The position numbers and the translations under genes were made by a program. Below, piece by piece: positions 1 to 12,639 of a stretch of DNA of 64,000 nucleotides; the first letter of the stretch is position 1, and each line of letters starts with the position of its first letter. The notes under the pieces were generated by a model that ran no database searches, was not told the origin of the DNA, and worked only from the letters and a program-made list of their open reading frames with translations. The DNA comes from Druceiella hillmani (taxonomy: Eukaryota > Arthropoda > Insecta > Lepidoptera > Hepialidae), in assembly GCA_039881145.1 (NCBI GenBank), contig JAYKKI010000088.1:1899501-1963500 (forward strand), in the 5' to 3' direction.

Positions 1-405
1 CAAGATAGAAGAGGTACACTCTTTACTCTGGAGTAGGCTTTTGCGTAATAAGTCGCAATTTTGGTTTCCCGAGCTACAATACGTCGTTTTTCTTTGTGAG
101 GCTCAATTACTTTAGGTTTTGACACATAATTTCTCTAAGTCTAACTCCTCGGGTTAACGAAAGCTAGACAGGATAGAAGGAGTAGACTCTTTACTCTGTA
201 GTAGGCTTTTGCTTAATAAGTCGGAATTTTGGTTTCCCGTTGTTTTTTTTGTGAACCTCAATTACGCTAGGTTTTGACACATAATTTCTCAAAACTTAAC
301 ACCTCGGGCTAACGAAAGCTAGACAGGATAGAACAGGTACACTCTTTCCTCTGTAGTAGGCTTTTGCGTTTTGTACTAATGTAAGTCGCAATTTTTGAAA
401 CGTTT
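1..405. repeat. Tandem repeat, units ~155-168 bp, cut by window edge
   Basis: Three successive units are visible. The anchor GATAGAA recurs near 6, 172 and 327, and the string AGTAGGCTTTTGCG recurs in each unit. The units differ by small indels and the third is partial. The array continues off the left edge, so its true size is unknown. No coding content. Confidence 0.85.
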
Positions 406-2100
406 TATCAATCTTCTGAGAGTTTGGGCTCAGTTTTCTTTAACGTAAATTTAACATAATTAATTAAACTACACGTAAAATAAATATGTAAATTTACGTA
501 CGTGTTCGTAAAACGGAGGATATTTATCTACTTGTTGAATGTGATGTCAGTAAATAGAAGGGCTCGGCCCGACGCAGGCTGCAGAATGGCCCAGTTCTGT
601 AATGTCGCGTGCGAGCTGGCAATAATTCGTTTCAGGAATCGCATTACACCTGTCCGCTCCTGGGTAATTTAGCGTGTTTTTGTCGCTGAAATTATGTTTG
701 TTTTGAGGTTATGAATGTGTCGCGTGGTCGGAAATGGGAGATTGCGGTTAGGGGTCGACCGATATTAATTTTTCTCTTCAAACGTGATGGTAAGGGTTTG
801 GTTGTGTTTTGCACAAGTGCTCCAAAAATTTTTTACTTAACGAATTTTAAGGGCTTCGTATAATTACTTCCTCCACTTAGATCTGGTACAAAACTGTTAA
901 AATTATTCTAAATAGATACTGTTATGATTTCATCACCAAGAACTAAAGTACTAGGGCAGAAGACACCAACAATTCGTTGTTATAGCAATAGGAATTACGC
1001 TTTGTTTTGTGTTTTGGTGTAGGCCTTCTTTAGTCTATACCATTCCTTTCTATTCTGTGTCATCTGTATCCACTTTTAGATCAGCTATTATTTCTCCGTA
1101 ATCACGCCAATGCATTTCTGACTTTCCTGTACGGGTTTTCTCACCATGCTCTTTTCATTAAAATAAAAAAACTGGGAGTCATGTTTAGGGTCTACATGAT
1201 CGGCTTATTTCGACATAAATTTTGATATTAACTTGCCTGCATTGGTGACTTTGCTTTCTTCAAAAATAGACACTAAAAATAAAATAAAAATTATTAATAT
1301 TGTAGAATTATTATAGCGAAAAGGGACATTTGGTTTAGGTTTATCAAAGCGCTCATTAAAAGAGTTGTGCTATACTAAATTATGAACAGTTTATAAAGAA
1401 ATTAGGGGAGGGACTGGAGACATCCCTCTCCTTGAGAAATTTTCTCAATTCTGTTTATTGGACTTGACGTAGGGTTGGGAAAGTTGTGATGTTTTTGCTG
1501 TATTATGGCGATATCGACTTGCAGATTGAACCTTTTTTTAATAGCCGGGTTTTATCTTAAGACCTACCTCGATCGAATAGTAACAATTTTATTCTTAAGA
1601 ATATCTAATCAACTTGTTTTAAATTTAAATTGCTATTCTAAATGTATTGTGTTCATGACTTAATGCATATTTTCGTATACATATTTCTTTTTATTGGTTC
1701 ATCCCTATAAGCCATAAAAATAATCCTAAATATGTCATAAAGTGTGCCTAGTTTTTTTCTGATGCTGTAGTGTTGCTATTATTATATAGATCGATATTAA
1801 TAATGGTTAATAATAAACGTGGTTAAGAAGTTGTTAGAAAAGTAGGACTTCGAGAAATACATAAGTATGTTTATTATCTATTTATTTAATTATAAGGTAG
1901 GTATTTAGATAAATAATTATTTCCCACATAAACTTAGTTAAATATATTTCTTAAATGTTGTTTCCTGTGTTATTTTTATATTTATATCTAAAACATACGA
2001 TATTGTATAAATTTACGATGGCAACACTGAACATTTTTGTAACTGGCAATTTGTGATAATGGTAATAAAGTAATTAATTCGAATTTCAAAAATCGTCGAA
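406..2100. other. No gene seen; AT-rich DNA with one GC-richer patch
   Basis: AT-rich sequence without a credible open frame. The stretch 545-720 is clearly more GC- and CpG-rich than its surroundings and begins GTGATGTCAG, a string also found in the GC-rich patches near 39.1 and 62.6 kb. At 1405-1430 there is a short imperfect hairpin (GGGGAGGGA against TCCCTCTCC). Nothing else is recognised. Confidence 0.5.
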
Positions 2101-3086
2101 ATGTCATTTGAATTTAAAAATTGGCGGCAATATGAAGATGATTTGTATCACATCAAGATAAATTTAACATAAGAAAACTTTCGTTCGATAATCTTTTATG
2201 ACCCTTCATAACTGGGTTAACGAGTTCAAGCGTGGTCGTATCTATCTTAGTACTGATCTGCGTGTGGGACGTGCTTCCACAGCGACAACTGAAGATAGCA
2301 TCAATGCTGTGGGGGTGGGGGGGGATTTTAACTGACAAAAGGGTAACCTATCAGAGAATTCGGGCAACTTTAGGCTTTGTTATGGGTCAAGTACAGAAAA
2401 TGGTACAAGAAGATTTAGGCATCAGGAAATTTTATGCATCGCCGGTTTGATTCAGACCCAAAATGTCAGAAAAATTAGGCCGAGTTCCCTCATGTGCTGT
2501 GTTCGAAATCATCACCGGTGACGAAAACTGATTAAACTGTTATAAATTAAAAACTGACGGGCGACCTGCGCAGTGGGTATTTCCTTCTTGAGTATTGAGT
2601 TGTCTACAAAGGTGCAGAAAGAACGAAGTGCTGGAAATTGTGGGCGCCTCGTTCTTTGCACGGACAGGTTAATTTGTATTGTTTGTTCGGGAATATAAAA
2701 GAACAGTCACTGCAGACTAATATGCTAGAAATTGTTAGTTTGTCGTTTTGGGAAAAGTTCAAGCAGCAGAATCCTCTTTCATCATGACAGCCTTTCTGGG
2801 CACTCAGGCAGAGGAGAAACCATATATTTAATCAGATAACCAGGTCTGGTATAGAAATTATGAATCATCCACCATACAACTCGACTTTGTGATATGTGGT
2901 ATCTAATTATGACCAAGACTGAAAGGTGAATTGCGAGGAATAGGATTCCCTGACGCCGAAGAAGACGGTGAATGCCTTTAAAAAAGTAGTGGAAGAGACA
3001 TCCGAAGATGAGTGGGTTGACCTGTTTTCTCACAGGTTCCAAATAATGAAACTATGTACAGAGTGCCATGGAGATAATATTTAAAC
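2101..3086 (+). pseudogene. mariner-type transposase pseudogene
   Basis: Relic of a Tc1/mariner-superfamily transposase, the DDE enzyme that cuts and pastes its own element at TA sites. Conceptual pieces fall in the order of a mariner protein across several frames: WVNEFKRGR and TATTEDSINAV near 2214-2310; then VTYQRIRATLG, GQVQKMVQEDLGIRK to about 2440; ITGDEN followed by a stop where Trp is expected and AQWVFPS near 2510-2590; VGASFF.RTG near 2640-2670; RTVTAD near 2700; SGIEIMNHPPY near 2850; and C-terminal FPDAEEDVNAFKKVVEE...EDEWVDLF near 2950-3060. Family length is about 345 residues, so nearly the whole gene is present, but frameshifts, stops and a G-rich insertion near 2312-2330 have destroyed it. 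The first Asp (GDEN) survives; the HHDNA region is not recognisable. Terminal repeats were not found. Confidence 0.85.
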
Positions 3087-4373
3087 ACAATAAATAAATT
3101 ACAAATTTGCTAGTTGGTTCCATTTTTAGTATTTTCAAAACTTTCAGTGTTACCTATCATAATAACTCGAGAACGAGACATGAAATAAATAACAAAAAAA
3201 TACTCTGACGAATGTCCATTGGATGTGGCACGTGAGAAATAAGTTTTCGCTTTCAGTTTAAAGTTATTAGATAGTTGAGTCGGGGGTCGATAACTGCCGA
3301 CTTTTGAGGTCGGTGACCGATTTTCCAATGACTTACTGCACAAGTCAAGACAAGAACGCTGCATGCTAAATTTACGCCTTTTCAAATAGTCATGTATTCA
3401 ATAGGCAAGAGTCGGTCATTCACTCCGATTTTTAAAGAACCGATTTTTGTAGGATGTGTTCGTTAAAATATTAAACATAATATGTTTTATTTTTTCTACG
3501 TTGAGCATAAGTCGTGAAAGGTAATGTAATTGTAGGTGTTCGCAGTTTGATTACGGAATGTTAAAAATGGAGCCTATCGCATGTGAACGATTTTTTGAAA
3601 ACTTTCTTCTGAAATGAAATTGTAGTTTAAAAAATTAAAAAAAAACACGATTTTGTAGCAATATGAACTAAAGAATAAAAAAAACAATTTTTGGATATAA
3701 CGATTTTGGTCCAGAGCGAAAGGATCTCACAGCCTGGTATAAATTAATTTTTGTAATATGTCTAAAATAAAAATAAAGTCGTTGATCAATCATCAAAAAA
3801 TTAATTTAAATTATCAAGAAGCGTGGGGTGCTTGAAATCAGTTGTAAATTTTGTTTATCGCTGGCTATTTGTAAAGGTAGAGTCGTTATGAAAATCGTGT
3901 TGTATTGTCATCGTTTTTTGATACGCGTGCAAATAAATTAAATAATTCGGACGTTTGAAAATGGGTGAAAATTTAATTGAAAGTTTTCATTACATACAAG
4001 TGAAATGTCTGTTAAACAATATTTTCTGCCGTATTTTTGTCAAAATTGTAATCAGTTATCGTTTAAATTCGTTTGTAAATTGGCCTAAAGCACGAAATAT
4101 CTAAATAAAATATAATTTGGTAAGTTTTTTTTTTCAAAAACTATATTATTTTTGTTATTTAACTAGTTTTTATTTGCTATTTTCTCCCTTTGTACCTATA
4201 ATACATATATCTCATGTGAAAGTGTCGGTCAATTAGCAGACAAATGTCACATATGTCGATTTATATGATGATAAACAGAGTTAACATTGCGCTTAATTCT
4301 CTTACACTTAAGTACTTCCGTACTTTAATGTAATAATATAGACAACCTTATCCATTAATTTAACTAATTATTA
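3087..4373. other. No gene seen; AT-rich DNA
   Basis: AT-rich sequence with many A/T runs. Short open frames at 3110-3385 have no recognisable motif. Nothing is supported here. Confidence 0.5.
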
Positions 4374-4446
4374 TAACTGACAGTATATAAAACGATAATT
4401 AATATAAAATATTTATATTAATTATCGTTTTAAATAGTGTCAGTTA
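4374..4446. repeat. Long hairpin palindrome
   Basis: Inverted repeat with ~35-bp arms and a 3-bp centre: TAACTGACAGTATATAAAAC on the left mirrors GTTTTAAATAGTGTCAGTTA on the right, and the inner ATAATTAATATAAA / TTTATATTAATTAT match is perfect. It may be a tiny MITE or a cruciform-forming remnant. There is no coding content. Confidence 0.85.
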
Positions 4447-6397
4447 AAAATTAACCATTATAAATTATAAATTAACCATTATTTGCTCACGCTGTTGTAA
4501 TGATGTTTTTATACGTGGCTCGAGCTCTTTTTCAGCATATTCTGTAACAAGAAAGAAAGTCTTTTGTTACTTGAAAAAAAAGAAAAAAATCAATAAGAAC
4601 AGACACAAAGAATAATACTAATTTTAAAGTCTCCCTAAAATGGCATCTAATGTGACAGATGTAGTTTGCATCCATAATCATAGACGCGACCTCATATTTT
4701 ACATGTTCGTCTACGTAACGCGTCCTTGTCACATTAATTTTCTTCAAATAACCTCGGAATAATTATTCTATGGTTTTAATGAGTTACTAGTAGTAATTAA
4801 TACCTTTGTTATAACGATTTTATGAACGGCATAAGTATACTTAGAATAGGACTAGTGTAACTATTTTATATTTATATTATAGTTTAAATATTTTTTATTG
4901 GTAATAATGTTCATGTATTGATTTGGCACAAATGTTGTATGTATTGTAATGTAGTTTAAATCTGGAGAGGCTATATAAAAAAACATTTAGATCTATATAA
5001 AAAGACGCTGTATAAAAAACAACAAAGAAGATCTTTGGGAAAAAAATTCTATCAAGTTTGTTAGGTATCGTCGAAACAAATCGTCTTTGAGTAGAACACA
5101 GACGTATTTTCAATTAGACGGTTTTTATTACCAGGTTCATCTTGATAATGTAATGTGACGTTATGTATATTATATGTATACATGTGTATGTATGTGTACA
5201 TACGGTCCAATTTTCTTATCATTAAAAGCCTTTTATAATGACGTTTAGATTTCAAAAGGGGTGAACCCTTTTAACTGTTTAGCTAAAATTTAAAATCGTT
5301 TGGCAATGTGTCCCCATTCAATTCCCAAATAACACTATGTACAATTTTGGAAAAAATCTCGAAAATAGGTGCTGATGAGTACTTTGAAAAGAAACCATTT
5401 TAAGTAATCCTAATCCACCTTCATTAGTTTTGGACCTATCAAAAGAAACTTTAAAGTGAAAACTTAATGGAACTATGGAAATTATTGGACGATTGAACTT
5501 GTTTAAGACAAATTAATATGAATTAATAAAATATGTTTTCCAATCTTTAATTAAAAAAAATATATATATGGAAGTCGAATCGCAATAGTAACCCAAATTC
5601 TTATTTAAGTACCTTTATAGAATGTGTGAATGCGAAAACAAATTAATAAAATGTAGTATGCAGTTTAATATTTTGTGAACCGATTACGGAACCTTAATTT
5701 AGGCGTGGTCCGACAAGAATTTGTTTGATTTTTGTCATATTGGCCTAGATTTTTGGATAATTAAATGATTACACTTTACGGTCAGGCCTGTTGCTCTATG
5801 GGGCTGTACGCATTATGTATTTTTTAAAACAATCCACGGACTCTAAGGATTTTTATTTTTGGAAAATTTAGAATACACATCACTTTTATAAAAAATTATT
5901 AATTTTTGTAAAAAATATTAGAGAACGGTACAGAGCAACCTCTGCTTTATTAATATGAAGTAATTTTTTAAAATTTATTTTACAGTAAAACTCTATTTTT
6001 CTTTATATTGTAAGGTGAGATTTTATAAGTTAATTAAATTCAATAGTTTATGACTGAATTAATTGAAGATTGATTAAATTTGACAAGCATGTGTTTATTT
6101 TTAATAATATTAAATAAAATCGGGCCACATATATGTCGGAGTAAGCACAATATAGACAAAGAATAGTATCTATTAATGCGTATAGTTGGTATTCTTTGCC
6201 TAAATTGCGTACTATATAGTACTCTGTTGCAATCTATATTTCTTGTAATTGTTGATGCCAGTTAACTTAATTAATTTTGTTTGAGAATCCGATGAAGATG
6301 TTATAACTAGGTTTTAAGATTTTACGAAACCAGTTTAGAAAAATTAGGCGGTTCTATTATTCGGAAGCTCTAACTAAAGAAATAATTAGAATCTTTC
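4447..6397. other. No gene seen; AT-rich DNA
   Basis: Nothing recognisable apart from simple T/A runs and a TATG/TACA-rich patch near 5160-5205. Short open frames of 60-72 codons show no family motif. Confidence 0.5.
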
Positions 6398-6960
6398 TCC
6401 ATTATTTGGAGCCCACACGAAGCCAAGTACAACTTGATGTTTGAAAGTGTGCAAAAGATGTTCGTCCGATATCTGTATATCAGACAGTATGGTTACTTCT
6501 TCTTTCTATTTCCTACCGATTTCCTCTTGCGTATGCTAAATTTCCATTCCTTGTTATTCAGCCACGTCTCTTACGTTGCGCTTATGAGATTTATATTCAA
6601 GCTATTAAAGGGAAAATTTGTATGCTCTGTATTATATATTTTTGGAGTAAACGTTCATTCTTCGTAGCTGATAATTTCCTGTATTAACGCAATTATCACC
6701 TATTGGCTTTACCACCCTCTAGAACTGAATTATATCGAAACTCTCCAGTTTCCCGTTGTATTCAATTGCTCAACCACCTAATCGCGATCGTACCAGAGTG
6801 TGATTTTTTTATGATGATGGAAGTAAATTTGCCAAAATGTTTCGTCATTATCTTTTTTAGTTCTGGTGTACTTTTGTTTATCGTTACAAATAGGCTATAT
6901 CTAATGTTACGATAAATGTGTGCGTAAATAAATAAATAAACAAATTTTATAGGGTGAAAG
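6398..6960 (+). pseudogene. Non-LTR retrotransposon (LINE) reverse-transcriptase C-terminal relic
   Basis: The frame through 6398 reads SIIWSPHEAKYN, FESVQKMFVRYLYIRQYG, then FLLRMLNFHSL and FIFKLLKG. This is the conserved tail of insect LINE reverse transcriptases: an IWSP motif, then LERVQRRF-RYL, then LRLLNL and YKLLNG. After a frame break, RTELYRNSPVSRCIQLLNHL at 6720-6780 corresponds to the RTNYG-NSPINR-CRLYN block that follows in these proteins. An AAAT-type tail (6920-6945) looks like the 3' end. Only the last ~180 residues remain; the polymerase core and endonuclease are absent, as expected for 5' truncation. A related, more decayed copy is at 13.44 kb. Confidence 0.75.
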
Positions 6961-7084
6961 TTCAAAGAGCTTTATGTGATGCCTCGATACCCTGCATTCT
7001 CTGCTCTTTCTAGATACGTTCATGGTCTGTTGCTGTAGAGCTGGGTGGAGTATTTAGTTTTGACACATAGTTTAAATAGATTTC

Positions 7085-7245
7085 TTGCAAGATATACTGT
7101 TTGGGCCATAAAGGTTTGGAATCAACTGTATTCCAACACTAGAAACTCACGAAGTGTATTCAAAAGTTGACTGGAAAAAATTTGAATCTTCAACCCCTAC
7201 TGCCCTGTTAACCATTTTTTCTTCAATCGTAACTCATGTATACTT
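7085..7245 (+). pseudogene. Short LINE ORF2 C-terminal scrap
   Basis: The frame near 7098-7180 reads VWAIKVWNQLYSNTRNSRSV then FKS and a stop. That resembles the VWNSLP--LRN--SLSVFK ending of many insect non-LTR retrotransposons. It is too short to classify and could be chance; its position just downstream of another LINE tail favours a real relic. Confidence 0.5.
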
Positions 7246-8432
7246 TAGGTGGTCTAAAGGAAACAGGTAAAAGTATATATACTGTTGCGTCTGGGTGTTA
7301 TGACACACTTAAATAGAGAAAATAATCCATGACAACCTTAGAAAAAACAAATAAGATAAAAAAATAAGATTCTTAAAAATATCATTTGAATAGTTGATCA
7401 GTTAGTTAAAAAATATCATCAGAAAAGTTATTTGTATTTTTTTAAGAAAAAAACCAAATTATTTCTAAATGTAATAATTTGTCAATGCAGTTTTTTTATG
7501 GAATTTTTCCAACTTGCATGATGCAACAAATTGCAGATTATGTTTTGTTATATCCTCCAAATATACAAATATTACCAACTTATTTACCAAGAAATTTACA
7601 AGTTCGATGGAATCGTGGGAAAAGCCACGTAAAATTCGTAAGGAACGAAAAACAAATTTCCGTTGACAACACAGAATGAAGGTCAATGTCAGTTAACAGT
7701 TTATATTTAATTTGTTTAGGTAATGACTACACGTTTATAAATCGATCGATATGAATTATTTTTTGTAATCGTTTCTAAAAATCTATTATGTTCAGTTCGA
7801 TTTGTATTATTATTTCTATTTCCAACTAACTATTCTTGATAAAATATAATATTTTTTGCGTTTAAGAAGAAAGTTTTTCTTTGTTTTATATTATGATCGT
7901 AAATTGTTTATTATTTTTTAACCTTTCCTGATTGTTAATCCTTGAAATTTTTAGTTTTTTTTATTCCAAAATATATCAGGAAACATTAGGCCAATTTTTA
8001 GCGGTCCCCTTTGATATATATTTTTTTCTATTTTTTGTCTTTTCAAGTGAATAATTAGAATGTGTTGATGATGATTATTGTCTGTTTTGTTTTTATTTTG
8101 AATTATTTACTTAACTCTACTAAATCTTTTAAAATCAACTAAATTAATTTTTCGCACCCAAATCTGATTGACTTGAAGATAGCACGCAGTTATAACATAT
8201 GCGTACGCATACGTTCTTTGTTTTATTCAGATTGATGTTTATAAATAAATATATAAGTAAGAATGATACATTTAAATCTATACCTCATCTTCATCAACGA
8301 TTTCGCAGTTTGTGAAAAATAGTGTTGTCAACAAATGTTATTATTTTGTTTATTTTCATATAGTTACATAGTAATTACAGTTGCAGGTCTATATAATTCA
8401 GTAAAGATAAAAGCACTGATTACATTATATAC
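7246..8432. other. No gene seen; AT-rich DNA
   Basis: A 66-codon open frame on + (7479-7679) overlaps a 73-codon frame on - . Neither has recognisable motifs. The remainder is AT-rich. Confidence 0.45.
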
Positions 8433-9548
8433 GCAAGAATTAACAAATTCTACGATACTCTGTATAACGCAACAATTCATAAATTCTACAAGATTGTAAT
8501 ACATAAGGACGACAAATTCTCTGTACAAGCAACAATTCATAAATTCTACAAGATGATAATACATAAGGATGAAAAATTCTCTGTACAAGCAACAATTCAT
8601 AAATTCTACAAGATTATAATACATAAGGATGACAAATTCTCTGTACAAGCAACAATTCATAAATTCTACAAGATGATAATACATAAGGATGACAAATTCT
8701 CTGTACAAGCAACAATTCATAAATTCTGCAAGATTATAATACATAAGGACGACAAATTCTCTGTACAAGCAACAATTCATAAATTCTACAAGACTATAGT
8801 ACATAAGGACGACAAATTTTCTGTACAAGCAACAATTCATAAATTCTACAAGACTATAATAAATAAGGACGACAAATTCTCTGTACAAGCAACAATTCAT
8901 AAATTCTACAAGACTATAATACATAAGGACGACAAATTCTCTGTACAAGCAACAATTCATAAATTCTACAAGACTATAACACATAAGGACGACAAATTCT
9001 CTGTACCAGCAACAATTCATAAATTCTACATGACTATATAATAGATAAGGACTACAAATTCTCTGTACAAACAACAATTCATAAATTCTAGAAGACTATA
9101 ATACATAAGGGTGACAAATTCTCTGTATAAGCAACAATTCATAAATTCTACAAGATAATAATATAAGGAGGACAAATTCTCTGTAGAACCAACAATTCAT
9201 AAATTCTACAAGACTATAATACATAAGGGTGACAAATTATCTGTACAAGCAACAATTCATAAATTCTACAAGACTATAATACATAAGGGAGACAAATTTT
9301 CTGTATAAGTAACAATTCATAGATTCTACAAGATTATAATACATAAGGACCACAAATTCTCTGTACAAGCAACGATTTATAAATTCTACAAGACTATAAT
9401 ACATAAAGACAACAAATTCTCTGTAAAAGCAACAATTCATAAATTCTACAAGATTATAATACATAATGACGACAAATTCTCTGTACAAGCGACTATTCAT
9501 AAATTCAGCAAGACTATAATACATAAGGACGACAAATTTTCTGTACAA
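8433..9548. repeat. 60-bp minisatellite, ~18 units
   Basis: Nearly perfect 60-bp tandem units, each containing AACAATTCATAAATTCTACA, then ACATAAGGACGACAAATTCT and CTGTACAAGC. The central units differ at only a few positions; the outer ones are more diverged, and units near 9040-9180 carry small indels. Because 60 is a multiple of three, open frames run through the array on both strands (237 codons on -, 162 on +). Their 20-residue periodic products are a consequence of the repeat and not evidence of a gene. The array ends abruptly at a LINE-like sequence near 9548. Confidence 0.95.
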
Positions 9549-9700
9549 TTCTGTGCGATCCAGACTTGAGTATGCTGCTGATGTTTGTCATTCATGATAT
9601 GTCATACATTGTGACTTGATGGATCGGTTGCAAAAAACGATTCAAACGAACATTGCAATATTGCTTCAATGTGCCTAAAAAGATATCTAATTAATTATAT
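9549..9700 (+). pseudogene. LINE reverse-transcriptase scrap
   Basis: The frame reads SVRSRLEYAADVCHS, a stop, then MDRLQKTIQTNIAI. This resembles the LVRSKLEYASVVWHP...LERIQRRF segment of insect LINE reverse transcriptases. It is very short and abuts the 60-bp array. Confidence 0.5.
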
Positions 9701-10127
9701 TTATTTAAGTATTGCACTCTCCAGTTGGACAGGTACTGAATTTGGGGCTGAATTTTCGTTTTCATAGTATTGTATTTCACTATTCAATAATTCGTAATGT
9801 TATTAAACAAGTATATTGTTAAAAGTCCAGACCATCTTAATGAAAAATTTATATGTTTGATTTCTTTGCAAATGAGTATTTAAAGTTCAATTTAATGTAG
9901 TGATTCGAATAAAATGTCCTTCCATAATGCATATATTTAAATTATTAATAGCTTAAATTATATACACAATTTTGTCTAAAGAAAATGTTCTCAATACTGA
10001 ATAATTGTACTTATTAAGTTTGTAAAGATAAAAAAAAAATATTCATTAAAACTCAACGAAACGTTTTTTTAAAGGTAAAAATGTGGTAAATTTTGGGGTG
10101 CTGAATTCGAATATGTTTTTGTTTTTT
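9701..10127. other. No gene seen
   Basis: AT-rich DNA between a LINE scrap and a palindromic element. No motif recognised. Confidence 0.4.
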
Positions 10128-10265
10128 TCTACGTGATGTAGTATTATTTCTACTTTATTTAGATTATTTACCACGACCTAGGTTTCGTTGTATTACATCT
10201 TCAGGTGGGCAACTTGTAAAAATTGGCCAAATCTTTACAAAGAAACCTAGGTCGTGGTAAAGAAC
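10128..10265. mobile_element. Palindromic hammerhead element, copy A (decayed)
   Basis: First of five copies of a dispersed palindromic family. The left arm has CTACGTGATGTAGTATTATT and ACCACGACCTAGGTTTCGTT; the right arm has AGAAACCTAGGTCGTGGTAA. The minus-strand hammerhead motif (10171-10208) keeps CTGAAGA, GAAAC and the cleavage region, but lost three bases so that stem II is only about 2 bp. The right arm lacks the CTGAAGA half. The outer leader is missing, so the ends and any target duplication cannot be defined. Confidence 0.8.
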
Positions 10266-10435
10266 AACATTCAGCAATAGTCTACAATCACGTTAACATC
10301 TCATCTTTCTTGCCAATAGCTTTCCATTACCTTTATATCTGGAGGGAATCTCTCCCCTTCTTCTTAACTGAAATCCCTAAGATTTACAGGAAAATAGTCT
10401 AAGTTATTGTTTCTACCACTGGCGAGAGATGTAGT

Positions 10436-10580
10436 AGGCAATATATAGGGGTTGTGAAAAATTGTTAGTTGCAAATAGTTTAATAGAAATATTATGAACT
10501 ATTAAATTTTGTAAGCTAAACGTATACGGAACCTCCGTAGTGTGAGTTCTATTCATTTTTGACAGGTCTTTTGTTGTATT
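10436..10580 (-). repeat. Fragment of AGGGTTCCGTA repeat family
   Basis: Contains GTATACGGAACCTCCGTAGT and GTGAGTTCTATTC, which recur near 21150, 44020 and 63700. It is a decayed piece of the family whose longer copies are at 36.3 and 57.7 kb. Confidence 0.65.
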
Positions 10581-11040
10581 TGTTATTATTTGTTTGTAAT
10601 GATTATTATTATTCTTTCATTATTACTACTTTTCTTCCTCATGATCGACATAGTTTCTGAATGAATGATTGGTTGTTATATTTTTTTATTTTTTTTGTTT
10701 ATGACAATTGTTTGCAATATTATATATTTACTTAATTTAATACACATTGCATGTATTGTTTTAATTTATTGTAGTTAATATATTTTCGTAATATTTATAT
10801 GAATTTAAATGTTTATGTACGAAGTATGATAATTTTATGAGGAAATGTTAGGGTGCAAGTTTACCTAATACCTGAGAAATTCAGTCATTGCGTTTCACGA
10901 TGATTTTTATGCGTTTTTCCCCACCGATGATAAACGAATGAGTCAAAATGAATTCGACAACTGTTGGATATGGTGGGTTAACAAGAAATGTCGATAGGAA
11001 TAGTAAAGAAAGTTGAAAATCAGCTTTTAGGTTTCCGTAG
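10581..11040. other. No gene seen; AT-rich DNA
   Basis: T-rich sequence with no motif. Confidence 0.4.
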
Positions 11041-11180
11041 TTAAGTGGCTATTTTAGCCACTTAGCTACGGTTCGTCGTAATTTAGTCATGATCGTCTGT
11101 TCAATCGTAGCATTGTAGCTCGTAGCACCGTAGCTCGTGGCATCGTAGTTCGTAGCTTCGTAGTTCGTAGCATCGTAGCG
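11036..11180. repeat. Hairpin followed by short CGTAGC-type repeats
   Basis: An inverted repeat (GTAGTTAAGTGGCT / AGCCACTTAGCTAC) at 11036-11068 is followed to 11180 by irregular 10-20-bp repeats built from GTAGC, TCGTAG and CATCGTAGTTCGTAG. The antisense reading gives the periodic peptide YDATNYEATNYDATSYGATS, a repeat product. Confidence 0.7.
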
Positions 11181-11499
11181 TAGATTGTGATGAAATTTTA
11201 CAGAAGACGTAGTTGAATTACGCGAACACAGAGAGGCAAAGTGACAATTGCTTTTATTTTTTTCTTTAAAGTTTTTTTGCTCATAAATTCTATCAAATAA
11301 GGTGTGCAAATGAGGGTTTCAAGTAAAATGTGCTTGAAAATATCCAGTGATATTTTTAATATGGCACTTCTTTTGGAAATTGCGAGTGCCTAAAAGGTTT
11401 TTTTTTATATTGTGCCTTCTCTAATTTTTTAGGCAAAACTAAAAAAATACAATATATGGTAAAAAAACAATAATTATTTGTCTTAATAAATTAAAATAA

Positions 11500-12085
11500 T
11501 ATAGGCAATCAAGCTATTTGGCTTACGTTTGTGAATGATACTCTAGAAAATGTATACGCATACGGAAATTATAATTAAAATTTATAAAAAAATTAATAGA
11601 AATACTGCGTACTTTTACAGGTAAATAGGAAATACCATAAATATATGAGCTATTGGTCTTGTACATGTGACTGATACTTTAGAGAATGTCGTGTACGTTC
11701 TGGAAATCTATAATTACAATTTCTAAATAAATTAAGAGAAATATTGTGTGTTTTTGGGTGTAATTAGGAAACACCATAAAAATGTAAGTTATTGGTCTTA
11801 TGAATGTGAATGATATTCTAGAAAATGTGTACGAATATGAAAATACAAAATTAAAATTTATATATAAATTAACAGAAATACTGCATACATTCAAGGCTAA
11901 ATAGGAAATACCATGAAAATATAAGCTACTGGTCTTATGTACGTGAATGATGCTGTAGAAAATGTGTAAGCATATGAAAATTTTTAATTAAAATTTATAT
12001 TTTAATTAAAATCTTTCAATATTTTCAATATAATTTTAAAATAGTAATTTATATATAAATTAATAGAAATACTGCGCATTTCAAC
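11500..12085. repeat. Diverged ~138-bp tandem repeat, ~4 units
   Basis: GTGAATGATA-like anchors recur near 11530, 11670, 11806 and 11943. Each unit has TAGAAAATGTGTACG, AATTAATAGAAATACTG and TAGGAAATACCAT in the same order. Units are clearly diverged, so this is an old array. Confidence 0.8.
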
Positions 12086-12236
12086 TTTCATACCTAAAAG
12101 TGTACGAAATTGTCGTAGCGTGACTTCCACGTGCACATATCAGGTTAATTTATGACTATAATTTTCTGGAGTTAATTAAACGAGTGTGATTAAAGTTAAA
12201 ACTTCTTTAAACGCACCATGCGCACTGAATTTTTCT

Positions 12237-12310
12237 GATTAGTGAACGAAGTTAAGCTGTCACGCCCAGGTCGGTGATACTGAATTGGGTAACCTCGGCT
12301 CCCTTCGGCA
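12237..12310 (+). ncRNA. 5S rRNA-like segment (possible SINE3 head or 5S pseudogene)
   Basis: Reads GATTAGTGAACGAAGTTAAG, then CTGTCACGCCCAGGTCGGTG and ATACTGAATTGGGTAACC. This follows the internal-promoter half of animal 5S rRNA in order and spacing: GAAGTTAAGC (box A) and a GGT-GTACTTGGATGGGTGACC-like box C about 40 bp apart. The 5' third of 5S and a clean 3' end are missing. Either a 5S-derived SINE head or a decayed 5S pseudogene; not a functional 5S gene. Confidence 0.5.
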
Positions 12311-12588
12311 TCGACTAATAAATTACTTCTTTAGGCGCAACAAGCGCATTTCTTTTAGATATTTAATTAAATTTGAATCTAAAGTATTTGTAACATATTT
12401 TAGTTTCCATTTACCTATTGTTTCATTCTACGGGTAAACTCGGCTTCGGTATCGGCCAAGCGAGTACACTGTCTAACATGGAATGTATCGTTTCAAGAAT
12501 TAATTTTTATTTTCGATTAATATTTTATGTGAAAGTAGTTTAATATAATACGCGCATGTTATTGTGTGAACAATATAAACTTAAATAG

Positions 12589-12639
<51 letters not shown>

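Noticed and set aside
8364..9077. 237-codon open frame on the minus strand, longest in the window
   Set aside because: It is an in-frame reading of the 60-bp minisatellite; the + strand is equally open and the frame breaks where units carry indels.
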